This document shows, piece by piece, positions 5,780 through 13,341 of a stretch of DNA of 32,228 nucleotides (position 1 is the stretch's first letter; every line of letters begins with the position of its first letter). The position numbers and the translations under genes were made by a program. The notes below the pieces were generated by a model, which ran no database searches, was not told the DNA's origin, and worked only from the letters and a program-made list of their open reading frames with translations. The stretch comes from Lachnospiraceae bacterium (GTDB lineage Bacteria > Bacillota > Clostridia > Lachnospirales > Lachnospiraceae): positions 1 to 32,228 of the forward strand of contig WRLH01000031.1 of the NCBI GenBank assembly GCA_009777715.1. The letters are read 5' to 3'.

Positions 5780-5892
5780 TGTGATTTAGTGGGTGGGACT
5801 TTGATAATATAAATGAGCTATATGCAAACATTAGAAAATTGAAGGAAAACAAGCCCGGTAGGGCAAATTATAAAAAGAGGGAGTGGACGTGA
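5776..5892 (+). pseudogene. Degenerate small ORF after the repressor
   Basis: Overlapping the repressor stop (ATGA) is an ATG-ATG followed at once by TGA (5782-5784). The same frame then reads FSGWDFDNINELYANIRKLK and on to KKREWT before a stop at 5890-5892, which resembles real protein. A single change at the TGA would restore a coupled ORF of about 38 codons. It is either a recently broken gene or a chance open frame. Confidence 0.35.
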
Positions 5893-5946
5893 AAGTATTT
5901 TAATACTACTGTGATACAATAACTCACGCAAAAGAAAGGAGTTTAT

Positions 5947-6432
5947 ATGAAAATTACTAAAAAATTGTCGGCAATCGTGATTACGCTGATTTCACTTGCC
6001 ATGCTTTCAGCTTGTGGTCAAGAAACGCCAGCGGATATTTTAGAATATCCCATCGACCTAATTTTAGAAGTCGAGGTAGAAGTTGCTGACGGCTTCGCTT
6101 TTACCAGCATCCGTTCCAATCTGCCTAACGGGATTTCACTAATGGCGACCGTGGTGGGAGACAACTACATAGGGCAGGACAGCGAAGAACTTAGTGGCGG
6201 CATGGCTCTGCCGGGGCCGTTTTCGTCGGGTGGCGATCCTTTGCCTCCGGGAGACTATACCATTCGCATTACCACGGGTGTATCAGAGGTCCTCACCGAG
6301 GAAATAAGGGCTGCTATCGGCGATAATTATTCAAATTACCGAGGTGAGTATTTCAAAGAAAACGACATTGGACAAAGAAGCATTTCCTATTTAACTTCTT
6401 TTAAAGTTGACGTAGGGGGCGACATCCCATAA
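5947..6432 (+). CDS. Cargo lipoprotein of unknown function
   Basis: A 161-residue protein with a lipoprotein signal peptide: KKLSAIVITLISLAML then the lipobox LSAC (Cys23). The mature part is rich in beta strands and Gly/Pro (GGDPLPPGDYTIRITTGVSE), resembling a small immunoglobulin-like or carbohydrate-associated sandwich. It has an excellent AAAGGAG site. It lies between the repressor and the recombinase in a spot where elements often carry genes expressed while integrated, so it may alter the host surface. No homologous family recognised. Confidence 0.65.
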   Translation: MKITKKLSAIVITLISLAMLSACGQETPADILEYPIDLILEVEVEVADGFAFTSIRSNLPNGISLMATVVGDNYIGQDSEELSGGMALPGPFSSGGDPLPPGDYTIRITTGVSEVLTEEIRAAIGDNYSNYRGEYFKENDIGQRSISYLTSFKVDVGGDIP

Positions 6433-6602
6433 ACCACACACATTGCTGCCAAAAACATCACAAACAATGAAAGTCAAACGTAGCTGACCGAAAATTTCGT
6501 GAACCTTTGGAATATAGCATCTATAAAAAACCTGCTGCCAAACCCAATGAATGGAATATAATGATTAATGAGGTCGGATAAATAAATAGGACGAGGCTAA
6601 CC

Positions 6603-7955
6603 ATGGGAAAATTAAAACGCTGTGCAATTTATATACGTGTATCTCACGAAGAGCAGAAATTAGAGGGTCTATCGTTGATGGCTCAGAGAATGGCTCTGAC
6701 TGATTATGCGGCCAAAAACGGATATTTAATAGCGGATTATTACGCCGATGAAGGTATTTCAGCGCGGAAGCCAATGAAATACAGAAAAGAGCTGCTAAGG
6801 TTGCTAAATGATGTCAGGGATGGCAACATCGACATGATACTGGTAACCAAGCTTGACCGATGGTTTAGGAATATCCGGGACTATAACATTACCGAGGATA
6901 TATTAGCAAAAAATAATTGCCATTGGAAAACTATCTTCGAGAATTACGATTCCTCAACCGCCAATGGCCAGATGGTTATAAACATAATGCTGTCAGTCAA
7001 CCAAGCGGAATGCGACCGGACAAGCGAACGGATAAAAGCGGTGTTCAAGTACAAAATAGATAAAAGACTTCACGTCAATGGGGCTCTGTCATACGGCTAT
7101 AAGACAGACGAAAACGGTTTCATAATCAAAGATGACTCCACCAGTCATATCGTAGATGAAATAGTTTCCAGATATTTTGTCACATATTCCAAGCGCGAAG
7201 TGAGGAATTACATAGAAAGCAAAAATTACGATAACCCGCCAACCGTCTATCAGGTAAACAGGATTTTAGGCAATGAAGTTTACACGGGACGCAAGTTCGG
7301 CAAAGATGATTACTGCCCGGCCTACATGACCAGAAAGCAATTCGAGATGATCAAGTCAATCACACAAACCAAAACTCATTTTAATAACCATAACAGCGTT
7401 TATTATTTTTCATCGCTGATTGTATGTCCTGTGTGCGGGAATAAATTCACAGGATTTACCAAAAAACAGGAGTTGAAAAGCGGCGGCTATAGCTATTATA
7501 AACGTTACAGGTGCGAAAATAAATGGAGCAGACATGGAACGGCGTGCATAACAGAAAGCGTGATTGAAAAATATCTTATTGACAATATCATGCTAAATAT
7601 TGATAACGAAATTAATAGTTTGAAGGAAAAGAAGGCAAAAGTCAAAGTTGACAAATCCCATATTTTAAAAGCGGAAATTGAAAGGCTTAATATCCAGTTC
7701 CAAAAAGGCAGAATAAGCGAACAATATTATGATGAGCAGTATGAAATATTATCGGATAAACTAGAACTATATAAGGGAAATGACATTGATTTAAAGCCAT
7801 TGATGGCATTAAAATCCCAATTTAATGATGGTTGGCTGAAAATGTACCGTGATCTGAACGATGAGAGAAAAAAGGCATTTTGGAAAGGTGCATTAAGAGA
7901 AATAACAATTGATGCCCACTCAAGAAAAGTAAACGGCTTTACTTTTTTAGTGTAG
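6603..7955 (+). CDS. Large serine recombinase (integrase)
   Basis: A 450-residue member of the large serine recombinases. The N-terminal resolvase domain has YIRVS with the catalytic Ser14, ADEGISA (48-54) and KLDRWFRN (83-90). A recombinase domain follows (about 150-250). A zinc-ribbon segment comes next, CPVC (275-278) with further cysteines at 304 and 315, and then a coiled-coil region (about 335-395) used in synapsis control. These enzymes cut attP and attB with a 2-bp stagger and need a partner directionality factor for excision. The ribosome site GAGG lies six bases before the ATG. The gene is the last of the element and ends within about 10-25 bp of the junction with host DNA. Confidence 0.93.
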   Translation: MGKLKRCAIYIRVSHEEQKLEGLSLMAQRMALTDYAAKNGYLIADYYADEGISARKPMKYRKELLRLLNDVRDGNIDMILVTKLDRWFRNIRDYNITEDILAKNNCHWKTIFENYDSSTANGQMVINIMLSVNQAECDRTSERIKAVFKYKIDKRLHVNGALSYGYKTDENGFIIKDDSTSHIVDEIVSRYFVTYSKREVRNYIESKNYDNPPTVYQVNRILGNEVYTGRKFGKDDYCPAYMTRKQFEMIKSITQTKTHFNNHNSVYYFSSLIVCPVCGNKFTGFTKKQELKSGGYSYYKRYRCENKWSRHGTACITESVIEKYLIDNIMLNIDNEINSLKEKKAKVKVDKSHILKAEIERLNIQFQKGRISEQYYDEQYEILSDKLELYKGNDIDLKPLMALKSQFNDGWLKMYRDLNDERKKAFWKGALREITIDAHSRKVNGFTFLV

Positions 7956-7960
7956 GTGTA

Positions 7961-7976
7961 GTAAATCATGCTTTAC
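7961..7976. other. Candidate right attachment half-site
   Basis: An imperfect dyad, GTAAATCATGCTTTAC, lies between the recombinase stop (7955) and the first convincing host codons. It is symmetrical apart from one base pair and sits where the crossover must have occurred. The exact 2-bp core cannot be set without the left end of the element or an empty site. Confidence 0.45.
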
Positions 7977-8412
7977 AGTCGAGTTCGAGCCTCATGCGAC
8001 TGCGCTTGAGCTAAAAGGTGACGGTTATGTCATTGCTTCATTGGGCGAAAGCTCCGGTTTTATCCCTTACACGGCTTTTTCCGCCAAGCTAAGTTATATT
8101 GAAGCCAATGAGGACGTGATAAAAAGTTTTACCAAAGCCTTGCAAAAAGGAATGGACTTTGTTAATTCGCATTCCCCGGCTGAAATTGCCGCCGCAATAA
8201 AAGGGCAATTTCCTGAAACTGATGATGAAGCATTAACGATGATTGTAACCCGGTATTATGAGCAGGGTTCATGGAAAAAAGATTTGATTTTTACCGAGGA
8301 GGCTTTTACGCTTTTACAAAATATCTTGGAAGAGGCCGGCGAATTGGCACAGCGCGTACCTTATAATGAGTTGGTCATCACTGCCTATGCTGAAGAAGCC
8401 GCGAAGGATTAA
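7972..8412 (+). pseudogene. 3' fragment of an ABC transporter substrate-binding protein gene, split by the element
   Basis: The frame is open from 7951. From about 7972 it reads TVEFEPHATALELKGDGYVI and continues to a normal stop at 8410-8412. This is the C-terminal third of an NMT1/SsuA-like substrate-binding protein (nitrate/sulfonate/pyrimidine-precursor class): FEPHA, the GYVxASLGESSGFIPYT turn, then the helix pair ending in LLQNILEEAGELAQRVPYNE. A TTG at 8041 could start an ORF, but this is not a complete protein because the signal peptide and first lobe are missing. The 5' part should lie beyond the left end of the element. Excision would restore the gene. Confidence 0.88.
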
Positions 8413-8446
8413 ACTGCCTCTTTAATTTGAAAGGCACGGTTTTAAA

Positions 8447-9034
8447 ATGTCCAAAAAAATAATTGCAATTGCTATCTTCATTACTTTACTATCGGGGTGT
8501 AGTCTTCCTGCCGAGCCGGAAGATACGTTAAATGCTGAACCTGACGAACAGGTACAGAGTTTGGTACTCGCAAGCTGGGCGGATTCTTATCCCGATATAA
8601 AAACGCTGGCAAAGGATAGTGATTTTATCGGCATTGTTGAGATAACTGGCGAAGCTGACAGAATCATTGTTCCTGATGGCGTTGATACAAACAAAGGAGA
8701 TGCTTATACCATTCCGCTGACTGTGTTCTCGGCGAGGGTAATAGAGGGTATCATCTCAGATGAACAGGAGCTTCACATCGTGATGACCGGAAAAACAGGG
8801 GTAATGGCAATCGCCGACGACCCATTGCTTAAGCCCGGTGAAATCTGGATGATTTTTGCCGATCGTAATGAAAATAACACTTATGCGATTCTGGGCGGAC
8901 CGCAAGGACGCTTTTACTATGATGAGACAAACGGCACAATATCACAGCTAAGCGCGGTCATTCATGGGTCTAAAAGCCCGCTGGCGGAGCTTAAGCTAGC
9001 CGATGTAAAAGAAGAGATTGAAAGGTTAAATTAA
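8447..9034 (+). CDS. Lipoprotein of unknown function
   Basis: A 195-residue protein with signal peptide and lipobox LSGC (Cys18). The mature region begins with an acidic linker (PAEPEDTLNAEPDEQ) and then a single domain. In that domain SDFIGIVEITGEAD, a long beta hairpin, LLKPGEIWMIFADRNENNTY and the GGPQGRFYYDETNGTI end strands stand out. This strand-rich pattern appears in many Bacillota lipoproteins of unknown role. It follows the interrupted transporter gene by 34 bases and is closed by the terminator at 9050-9090, so the two were probably one transcription unit. Confidence 0.7.
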   Translation: MSKKIIAIAIFITLLSGCSLPAEPEDTLNAEPDEQVQSLVLASWADSYPDIKTLAKDSDFIGIVEITGEADRIIVPDGVDTNKGDAYTIPLTVFSARVIEGIISDEQELHIVMTGKTGVMAIADDPLLKPGEIWMIFADRNENNTYAILGGPQGRFYYDETNGTISQLSAVIHGSKSPLAELKLADVKEEIERLN

Positions 9035-9049
9035 TTTATTAAGGTTAAA

Positions 9050-9090
9050 GGGGCTGCACACTGTGCAATTGCACTATGCAGCCCCTTTTT
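9050..9090 (+). terminator. Rho-independent terminator
   Basis: GGGGCTGCA (9050-9058) pairs with TGCAGCCCC (9077-9085), followed by five T. The loop contains the palindrome GTGCAATTGCAC, which can extend the stem. It ends the plus-strand lipoprotein unit. The stop codon of the convergent kinase gene overlaps the T tract, and a shorter T run on the other strand could let it serve both directions. Confidence 0.85.
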
Positions 9091-9958
9091 ATAGCCGCCT
9101 AAACGCTGGCAATAGAATCTGATCGTAACGTATCGCAAGCGCCTCTTTAAGATATGTTTTTCTGATTTCAGTCATTTGCGGAGTCGAATCAATAATATTA
9201 CATATTTCTGCTATCCTGATTCTAGGAACAATGCGTTCTATGGCTTCAATTAAATCAGTCGGCGGACTTTTAAATATTTCGTGATAGCGTACTCGTTCGC
9301 CACGCATATAATATACCGATGCCAAATTATATTCTGTGTTTTTTAGTTCATTTGGCATATTCAATAATTGCTTCATTTCATCATCGTCCAGCAAAGCACT
9401 AAGCGATGAACCGCAGTCATAAATAGGTGCGAATGCTATCTCGTTGTTTTTTACGAGAATGCCCCAGTTGCCAAAATGCCTGTCCTTATTACCGATTAAT
9501 GCATCAACCACAAACATATTCCAAAAACCATCTTTGATGGATTTTTTATCTTTGATGAGTTCCGTTTCATCAATTATGCGATTGACATTTTCGATAGTTG
9601 CCTTAAGCTTTTCTTCGTCTGGTGCTATGTCGTTTGCTAATTTATCAATTTCATAAAGCACTCCGCCGTCATGAGTGAAATCTTTGCAGCCGACCACAAC
9701 TTTTCTTTTCCCTGATGTATCAGTATAATAACCCAAAACAGTTTCTTGAGCTATAATTCCGCATGAATTGAATATGCGTGAGCCAATGTATTCCGAAAAC
9801 TGGTTGTTCTTATAGCTGATTGCAGCTTTAAGTTTTGCAGCTCTGATTGGGTCTGGATATTTTAGCATATAAATATTACCATCAAAAAAAATTGTTGTTT
9901 TTTTCTCAGATCCGGTAAATTTATTTAACTGCTTTTGCCCCTTATCAAAATCAATCAT
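9089..9958 (-). CDS. HipA/CtkA-like serine/threonine protein kinase
   Basis: A 289-residue HipA-like kinase domain without the extra N-terminal subdomain of classic HipA (about 440 aa). Visible landmarks are YMLKYP with the likely ATP-binding Lys33, the catalytic loop DALIGNKDRHFGN (152-164; Asp159, Asn164) and the metal-binding DCG (181-183). HipA-type kinases phosphorylate translation factors such as aminoacyl-tRNA synthetases, while CtkA-type ones act in host interaction. The start overlaps the upstream 82-aa gene by eight bases, so the two are coupled. The pairing suggests a two-gene stress or toxin-antitoxin-like unit, with the substrate unknown. Confidence 0.8.
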   Translation of the reverse strand: MIDFDKGQKQLNKFTGSEKKTTIFFDGNIYMLKYPDPIRAAKLKAAISYKNNQFSEYIGSRIFNSCGIIAQETVLGYYTDTSGKRKVVVGCKDFTHDGGVLYEIDKLANDIAPDEEKLKATIENVNRIIDETELIKDKKSIKDGFWNMFVVDALIGNKDRHFGNWGILVKNNEIAFAPIYDCGSSLSALLDDDEMKQLLNMPNELKNTEYNLASVYYMRGERVRYHEIFKSPPTDLIEAIERIVPRIRIAEICNIIDSTPQMTEIRKTYLKEALAIRYDQILLPAFRRL

Positions 9959-10199
9959 TAACCAAGCTCTCCAAATATCCTTGGATTTCCTGCGCCATTA
10001 CTGGGTTCAAGTTTCCCTCAACTCCCCTTGCTTTCAGTAAAAAGAATAACTCTTCCCAGTGTCGTCTGAGAGGAAACCATGTCTCGCTATTTTTGTTATC
10101 CCGATAGGTTTCAAGCAGTTCATAAAAGTAATTTAATTCTTCTGGTATGCCAAGTATGCCGCTAAAATCACTAGGACTATATTTGTAAACAGCTTTCAT
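9951..10199 (-). CDS. Small partner protein of the HipA-like kinase
   Basis: An 82-residue, mostly helical protein: MKAVYKYSPSDFSGILGIPE, then a long helix ELNYFYELLETYRDNKNSE and WFPLRRHWEELFFLLKARG. It has no helix-turn-helix like HipB and no HipS-type N-subdomain that I can recognise. Its stop region overlaps the kinase start by eight bases and both share one upstream gap (10200-10285) containing AT-rich promoter-like sequence. It may be an inhibitor or adaptor of the kinase by position alone. Confidence 0.6.
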   Translation of the reverse strand: MKAVYKYSPSDFSGILGIPEELNYFYELLETYRDNKNSETWFPLRRHWEELFFLLKARGVEGNLNPVMAQEIQGYLESLVND

Positions 10200-10285
10200 A
10201 ATATCACTTCCGCCTTGGGCTCAAATATCGTTATAATTATATTTTACTTTAAACCCATAAAAATGCAAGACATATATTATAGCAG

Positions 10286-10642
10286 TTAATACCACCAAAG
10301 CCCGATCTCATGCCTAACCGCCCATTCTGCAAATGCCAGCATAAAGGCAACAAACAATGTAATGCCCATCATAATCACCGCCGGAATGTCATAAATGACT
10401 TTGTTTTGCTCGATTACCTGGCCATCGGGGCGGATCACCTCCGTGCTTTTGAACTGGCTGCCAATCAGCACTTCAACCCCAAGGATAACCAAAATCAGCG
10501 GCCAAAACCTAAACAGCATATTAATATTTAGTGAGGGAAAGATGACATTAAGCGACATCAATAGCCCTGTGCCGATAAGGACAATGCCAAATGTAACTGA
10601 ACCTAAACGGCGGATTCTGATTGTTTTGTTTCCATTTTCCAT
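10286..10642 (-). CDS. Small membrane protein with a LiaF/DUF5668-like transmembrane pair
   Basis: A 118-residue protein. The first part, GSVTFGIVLIGTGLLMSLN and LFRFWPLILVILGVEVLIGS, is the LGxxxIxxGxxxL...FWPLILIxLGxxxL helix pair of LiaF/DUF5668 proteins. A third helix is at about 86-106 and a short loop lies between. These modules occur in envelope-stress systems of Bacillota. It is the last gene of the sigma-factor operon; its ATG directly follows the stop of the preceding gene (TAAATG), with the GAGGGGGAAA ribosome site inside that gene. Confidence 0.75.
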   Translation of the reverse strand: MENGNKTIRIRRLGSVTFGIVLIGTGLLMSLNVIFPSLNINMLFRFWPLILVILGVEVLIGSQFKSTEVIRPDGQVIEQNKVIYDIPAVIMMGITLFVAFMLAFAEWAVRHEIGLWWY

Positions 10643-11188
10643 TTAGCTTTCCCCCTCTTCCCCAGGCAGGGTTTTCTTTTTACCGCGCATGATTTTCGTG
10701 CCAATAACAATCACCGCTATCCCGGCAACAAGCTGGGGGACTAAATTCCTAAGCTGCCAAAAGACAGCGTTGGGAAAATCCGGAAAATGATGAAGGATGC
10801 GGGGAATAAACATATTCATGCTGATATTCCATATTAGGATAATGCCAAACATAATTAATCCAATCCCAAAATATTTGCGCCATTTCTCTTCTGTCATTTT
10901 TTTCCCGATTGCTAAATTTCCCTCGAAGAGAAATTTGTCTTCAACTTTGGCGAATTCTTCATCAGGTGATGATGCCAAATTGTTGGCGAGGAAAAAGCTG
11001 TACACCCAGATGATGATACAGGCAAAACCCAGCATCACCATATTTAATATGCTTGCGACAGCAACGGTGATAAAAAACAAGCTCATCAAGCTTAGCCCTA
11101 TCTTCATAAATCCCATATACATATGGGCTGCCCCCGGAAATAGTGAAAGCATAAAAGTTAAAAATCCGTTCTTTTTTACAGTTTTCAT
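10643..11188 (-). CDS. TM2-like multi-pass membrane protein
   Basis: A 181-residue membrane protein. I start it at the ATG of 11186-11188 because GAAAGGAG lies seven bases upstream; an earlier ATG adds 13 residues without a ribosome site. The beginning, KKNGFLTFMLSLFPGAAHMYMGF, is the SxxPGxGHxYxG pattern of TM2-type helical hairpins. A charged loop (SSPDEEFAKVEDKFLFEG) and two further helices follow. It is the third gene of an operon with an ECF sigma factor and its anti-sigma protein, so it is probably an envelope-linked target or sensor part. Function unknown. Confidence 0.75.
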   Translation of the reverse strand: MKTVKKNGFLTFMLSLFPGAAHMYMGFMKIGLSLMSLFFITVAVASILNMVMLGFACIIIWVYSFFLANNLASSPDEEFAKVEDKFLFEGNLAIGKKMTEEKWRKYFGIGLIMFGIILIWNISMNMFIPRILHHFPDFPNAVFWQLRNLVPQLVAGIAVIVIGTKIMRGKKKTLPGEEGES

Positions 11189-11201
11189 AATGCTCCTTTC
11201 A

Positions 11202-11600
11202 TTAATTGCGATTAAATAATCCATCAAAAATATTTAGTTTGTCTAAAATAATCCTGTTAGTCTCATTGATTGCCGTGGTGCTAATGCGGAAAAATTTTTC
11301 AATTTCACTTTCGGTTTCTGCTTGCTCTGCGGCGAAACTAGTTTCTTCCATTCCAATCCGCGGGCCTACATCAAGGGGCAGGGTAAAAATCAATATCAAA
11401 GCCGCCGCCATCCCGGCAATAACTTTCATATTGTAAGCCGAATTTCCCTGCCACCACCTAAGCCTCTTTCCGGAAGCAGGCAGCGTGATTTTATCGATTT
11501 CGGCCATGATGTTTCCTTTAAGGTGCGGCGGCGCAAACAGCGGCTCTGCTTCAAGATTTTCAATCAGGCTTGATAATTCCTCATCGGTTGGATATCTCAT
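11202..11600 (-). CDS. Anti-sigma factor-like single-pass membrane protein
   Basis: About 132 residues. A cytoplasmic N-terminal part begins RYPTDEELSSLIENLEAEPL and contains PHLKGNIMAEID. One transmembrane helix (about 63-79, VIAGMAAALILIFTLPL) and a helical external part follow. The gene overlaps the end of the ECF sigma gene by about 20 bases, the usual arrangement for a sigma/anti-sigma pair, but there is no HxxxCxxC zinc motif, so it is not a ZAS-type factor. The ATG at 11598-11600 is placed seven bases after AAAGGAG; a GTG one codon earlier is possible. Confidence 0.75.
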   Translation of the reverse strand: MRYPTDEELSSLIENLEAEPLFAPPHLKGNIMAEIDKITLPASGKRLRWWQGNSAYNMKVIAGMAAALILIFTLPLDVGPRIGMEETSFAAEQAETESEIEKFFRISTTAINETNRIILDKLNIFDGLFNRN

Positions 11601-12132
11601 CACTAAACTCCTTTCCGTACTTTTGCTTTAATTTTTCCCTGGCCCTAAAAATCTGGGTCTGGACCGTCTTCAGATTCTGCTTACGCGCGTTAGCAATTTC
11701 CTGCGGCGTTTTTTCTTCCAGATAGTATGCCACGGCTATTTCATCATATGGCGGCTTAAGTTCTTTTATTAAGCGATGAAGCTCAAAAAGTATTTCGTTT
11801 CTAAGATAAGCTGCTTCTGGCTGACTAGTGTCTGGTTGACTATCATGGTCAATCTGTGCTTGGAAAAATGAATCTTCCGTTGGTACTTGGCGGTTTACGG
11901 CATTTCGCAGGTAGTCAATGCTTTTGTTGGTGGCAATCCGGGCTAAGTAAGCTTTTTCATTCGTTTCGGCAAATTTATTAAGGTTTTTGTAGACGGAGAT
12001 AAATGTCTCCTGGGTCAAATCCTCGGCTATAAAATAATCGGCTGTTATCTTATAGCAAATGGAAAAAATGAGCCTTTGATAGTCGTCAATTAAGCGAACT
12101 ATTTTTTCTTTTTCATTAATATAACCACCCAC
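11581..12132 (-). CDS. ECF sigma factor
   Basis: A 183-residue sigma-70 family protein of ECF architecture. Region 2 (about residues 10-80) has DDYQRLIFSICYKIT and EDLTQETFISVYKNL. Region 4 (about 130-178) has YYLEEKTPQEIANARKQNLK followed by TVQTQIFRAREKLKQ as recognition helix and tail. It leads a four-gene operon with its probable anti-sigma factor and two membrane proteins, so it should respond to an envelope signal and steer RNA polymerase to its regulon. The GTG start is uncertain because the AGGAA site is very close to it. Confidence 0.88.
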   Translation of the reverse strand: MGGYINEKEKIVRLIDDYQRLIFSICYKITADYFIAEDLTQETFISVYKNLNKFAETNEKAYLARIATNKSIDYLRNAVNRQVPTEDSFFQAQIDHDSQPDTSQPEAAYLRNEILFELHRLIKELKPPYDEIAVAYYLEEKTPQEIANARKQNLKTVQTQIFRAREKLKQKYGKEFSDEISNR

Positions 12133-12254
12133 TTCCTGCCTTAAAAACCCTGCTTTTAGACTTGCTTACTTGCACCTGCAATTAATATAACGGATTTGGA
12201 TAACGATTGTCTTCAAGATTTTGAGAATTTTTTTAATTTCTATGAATTTCATTT

Positions 12255-12857
12255 CTATGAAATTTTATTATCATTCATTGAATCAATTACTTTTTCAATC
12301 AGCAGCCGCTTTACATAGACATCATAACTAAGCAGGCAGATAAAAGAAAACAAGCGGAGAAATTCTTGATGTTCCGGCGGCGCGTCAGCAAAGGTTTCCT
12401 GCGATATTTCGAATTTTTTCACGATATCATCTTTCAGGCCATTCACCTGCTCTTTTTCAAGGGCAAAAACCTGGCGGTAAATATCGCCAAGATCTAGCTC
12501 GCCATCTGTATGGAAAAAACTATCCGTCAAAGGGCCAAGCAAGGTTTGAATGTCGTGGATTGATAAAATGCCTTTGTAGTAATAAATGAAGATTAGCAAA
12601 ATAATATGGTCCTTGGTATATTTTTTGCGTTCCGGCGGCGGGAGAAGGTCGTTTTTTGTATAGTTGTTAATCATTGTTTTGGTCAGGATTTTGTCTTCTT
12701 CTTGGTGGCGGGTCGTTTTTTTGAGCTTCCTGTCCATGAAAGTGGTCAATTGGTCCATGTACAGGTCGATATTGGGAATATCTTCCAATTTTATATATTG
12801 GATGCGGTTAAGGCTTTCCATAATGCTGGCCAGCAAATTATCTTTATCGATGGTCAT
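12255..12857 (-). CDS. DUF1836 domain protein
   Basis: A 200-residue protein starting at the ATG of 12855-12857, preceded by GAAAGGAGG. The pattern fits DUF1836: ILTKTMINNYTKNDLLPPPE (a MerR-like winged helix segment), then YTKDHIILLIFIYYYKGILS and IHDIQTLLGPL. The family is widespread in Bacillota and is thought to be regulatory; no target is known. It is divergent from the YerC-type regulator, with strong promoters for both in the 190-bp gap. A short AT-rich stretch with a small hairpin follows its stop. Confidence 0.78.
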   Translation of the reverse strand: MTIDKDNLLASIMESLNRIQYIKLEDIPNIDLYMDQLTTFMDRKLKKTTRHQEEDKILTKTMINNYTKNDLLPPPERKKYTKDHIILLIFIYYYKGILSIHDIQTLLGPLTDSFFHTDGELDLGDIYRQVFALEKEQVNGLKDDIVKKFEISQETFADAPPEHQEFLRLFSFICLLSYDVYVKRLLIEKVIDSMNDNKIS

Positions 12858-12916
12858 TTTGCGCCTCCTTTCTAGGTAGTGAAGCCAGTCAGGCAAAACA
12901 CACTAATGTCACTAAC

Positions 12917-12945
12917 ATTATAACTTAAGCAAAGTTTTCTTGCAA
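12917..12945 (-). promoter_or_regulatory. Promoter of the DUF1836 gene
   Basis: On the minus strand TTGCAA (12945-12940), 17 bases, then TATAAT (12922-12917): a nearly perfect vegetative promoter. TTAGTGACATTAGTG follows around the expected transcription start; the TTAGTG half-site also occurs in the divergent promoter. Confidence 0.75.
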
Positions 12946-12966
12946 GTGCAAAAAATTGCAAATTTC

Positions 12967-12995
12967 TTTACTTTAAAACTTTAGTGTGCTAAACT
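12967..12995 (+). promoter_or_regulatory. Promoter of the YerC-type regulator
   Basis: TTTACT (12967-12972), 17 bases, TAAACT (12990-12995). The dyad TTTAGTGTGCTAAA overlaps the -10 region. Four bases downstream, ATTAAGAAAA (12999-13008) and TTTTCTTAAT (13020-13029) form a perfect 10-bp inverted repeat in the leader, a candidate operator or RNA hairpin. Confidence 0.5.
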
Positions 12996-13050
12996 TGGAT
13001 TAAGAAAATTATAAAGCACTTTTCTTAATTGCCCACTGCGGAGGAAGCTG

Positions 13051-13341
13051 ATGAATAAAAAAATCCAAACTAAAGCTGTTGACCATATGTTTGAAGCAAT
13101 TCTTACTTTGGAAAATAAAGAGGACTGCTATCGTTTTTTTGAGGATTTATGTACCGTAAATGAGCTGCTTTCGATTTCCCAGCGTTATGAAGTGGCTTCA
13201 ATGCTAAAGCAGAAACATACTTATCTGGAAATTGCCGAAAAAACCGGGGCTTCAACGGCAACCATCAGCCGGGTGAACCGGTCCTTAATTTATGGGAATG
13301 ATGGGTATGAGCTGGCCTTTTCCCGCCTAGGCTTACCCTGA
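13051..13341 (+). CDS. YerC/YecD family TrpR-like transcriptional regulator
   Basis: A 96-residue all-helical protein matching the YerC/YecD branch of the Trp repressor superfamily: KEDCYRFFEDLCTVNELLSI, SQRYEVASMLKQKHTYLEIA, and the recognition segment EKTGASTATISRVNRSL. The length is typical. The family binds DNA as dimers; ligand and targets are generally unknown. GGAGGA precedes the ATG. The gene is convergent with the LytM-like gene, and their last nine bases overlap. Confidence 0.88.
   Translation: MNKKIQTKAVDHMFEAILTLENKEDCYRFFEDLCTVNELLSISQRYEVASMLKQKHTYLEIAEKTGASTATISRVNRSLIYGNDGYELAFSRLGLP

Larger units (their letters stand above)
1..7976. mobile_element. Right-hand part of an integrated element (ICE- or prophage-like)
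   Basis: The block has the layout of an integrated element: a leftward cluster of small accessory genes and DNA methyltransferases, a divergent Cro-like/repressor switch, a cargo lipoprotein and a large serine recombinase as the last gene. Immediately after the recombinase the sequence is the interior of a host ABC substrate-binding-protein gene, which marks the right junction at about 7960-7980. The left end lies outside the window. The lytic transglycosylase and the small protein at 608-733 look to me like relatives of genes in Clostridia conjugative transposons, so I favour an integrative conjugative element over a phage. No relaxase, type IV secretion or virion gene is visible to settle this. 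Confidence 0.8.

Noticed and set aside
8041-8412. A complete small gene starting at TTG 8041
   Set aside because: The frame is open further upstream with family-typical residues and matches only the last third of a substrate-binding protein, so it is a gene fragment.
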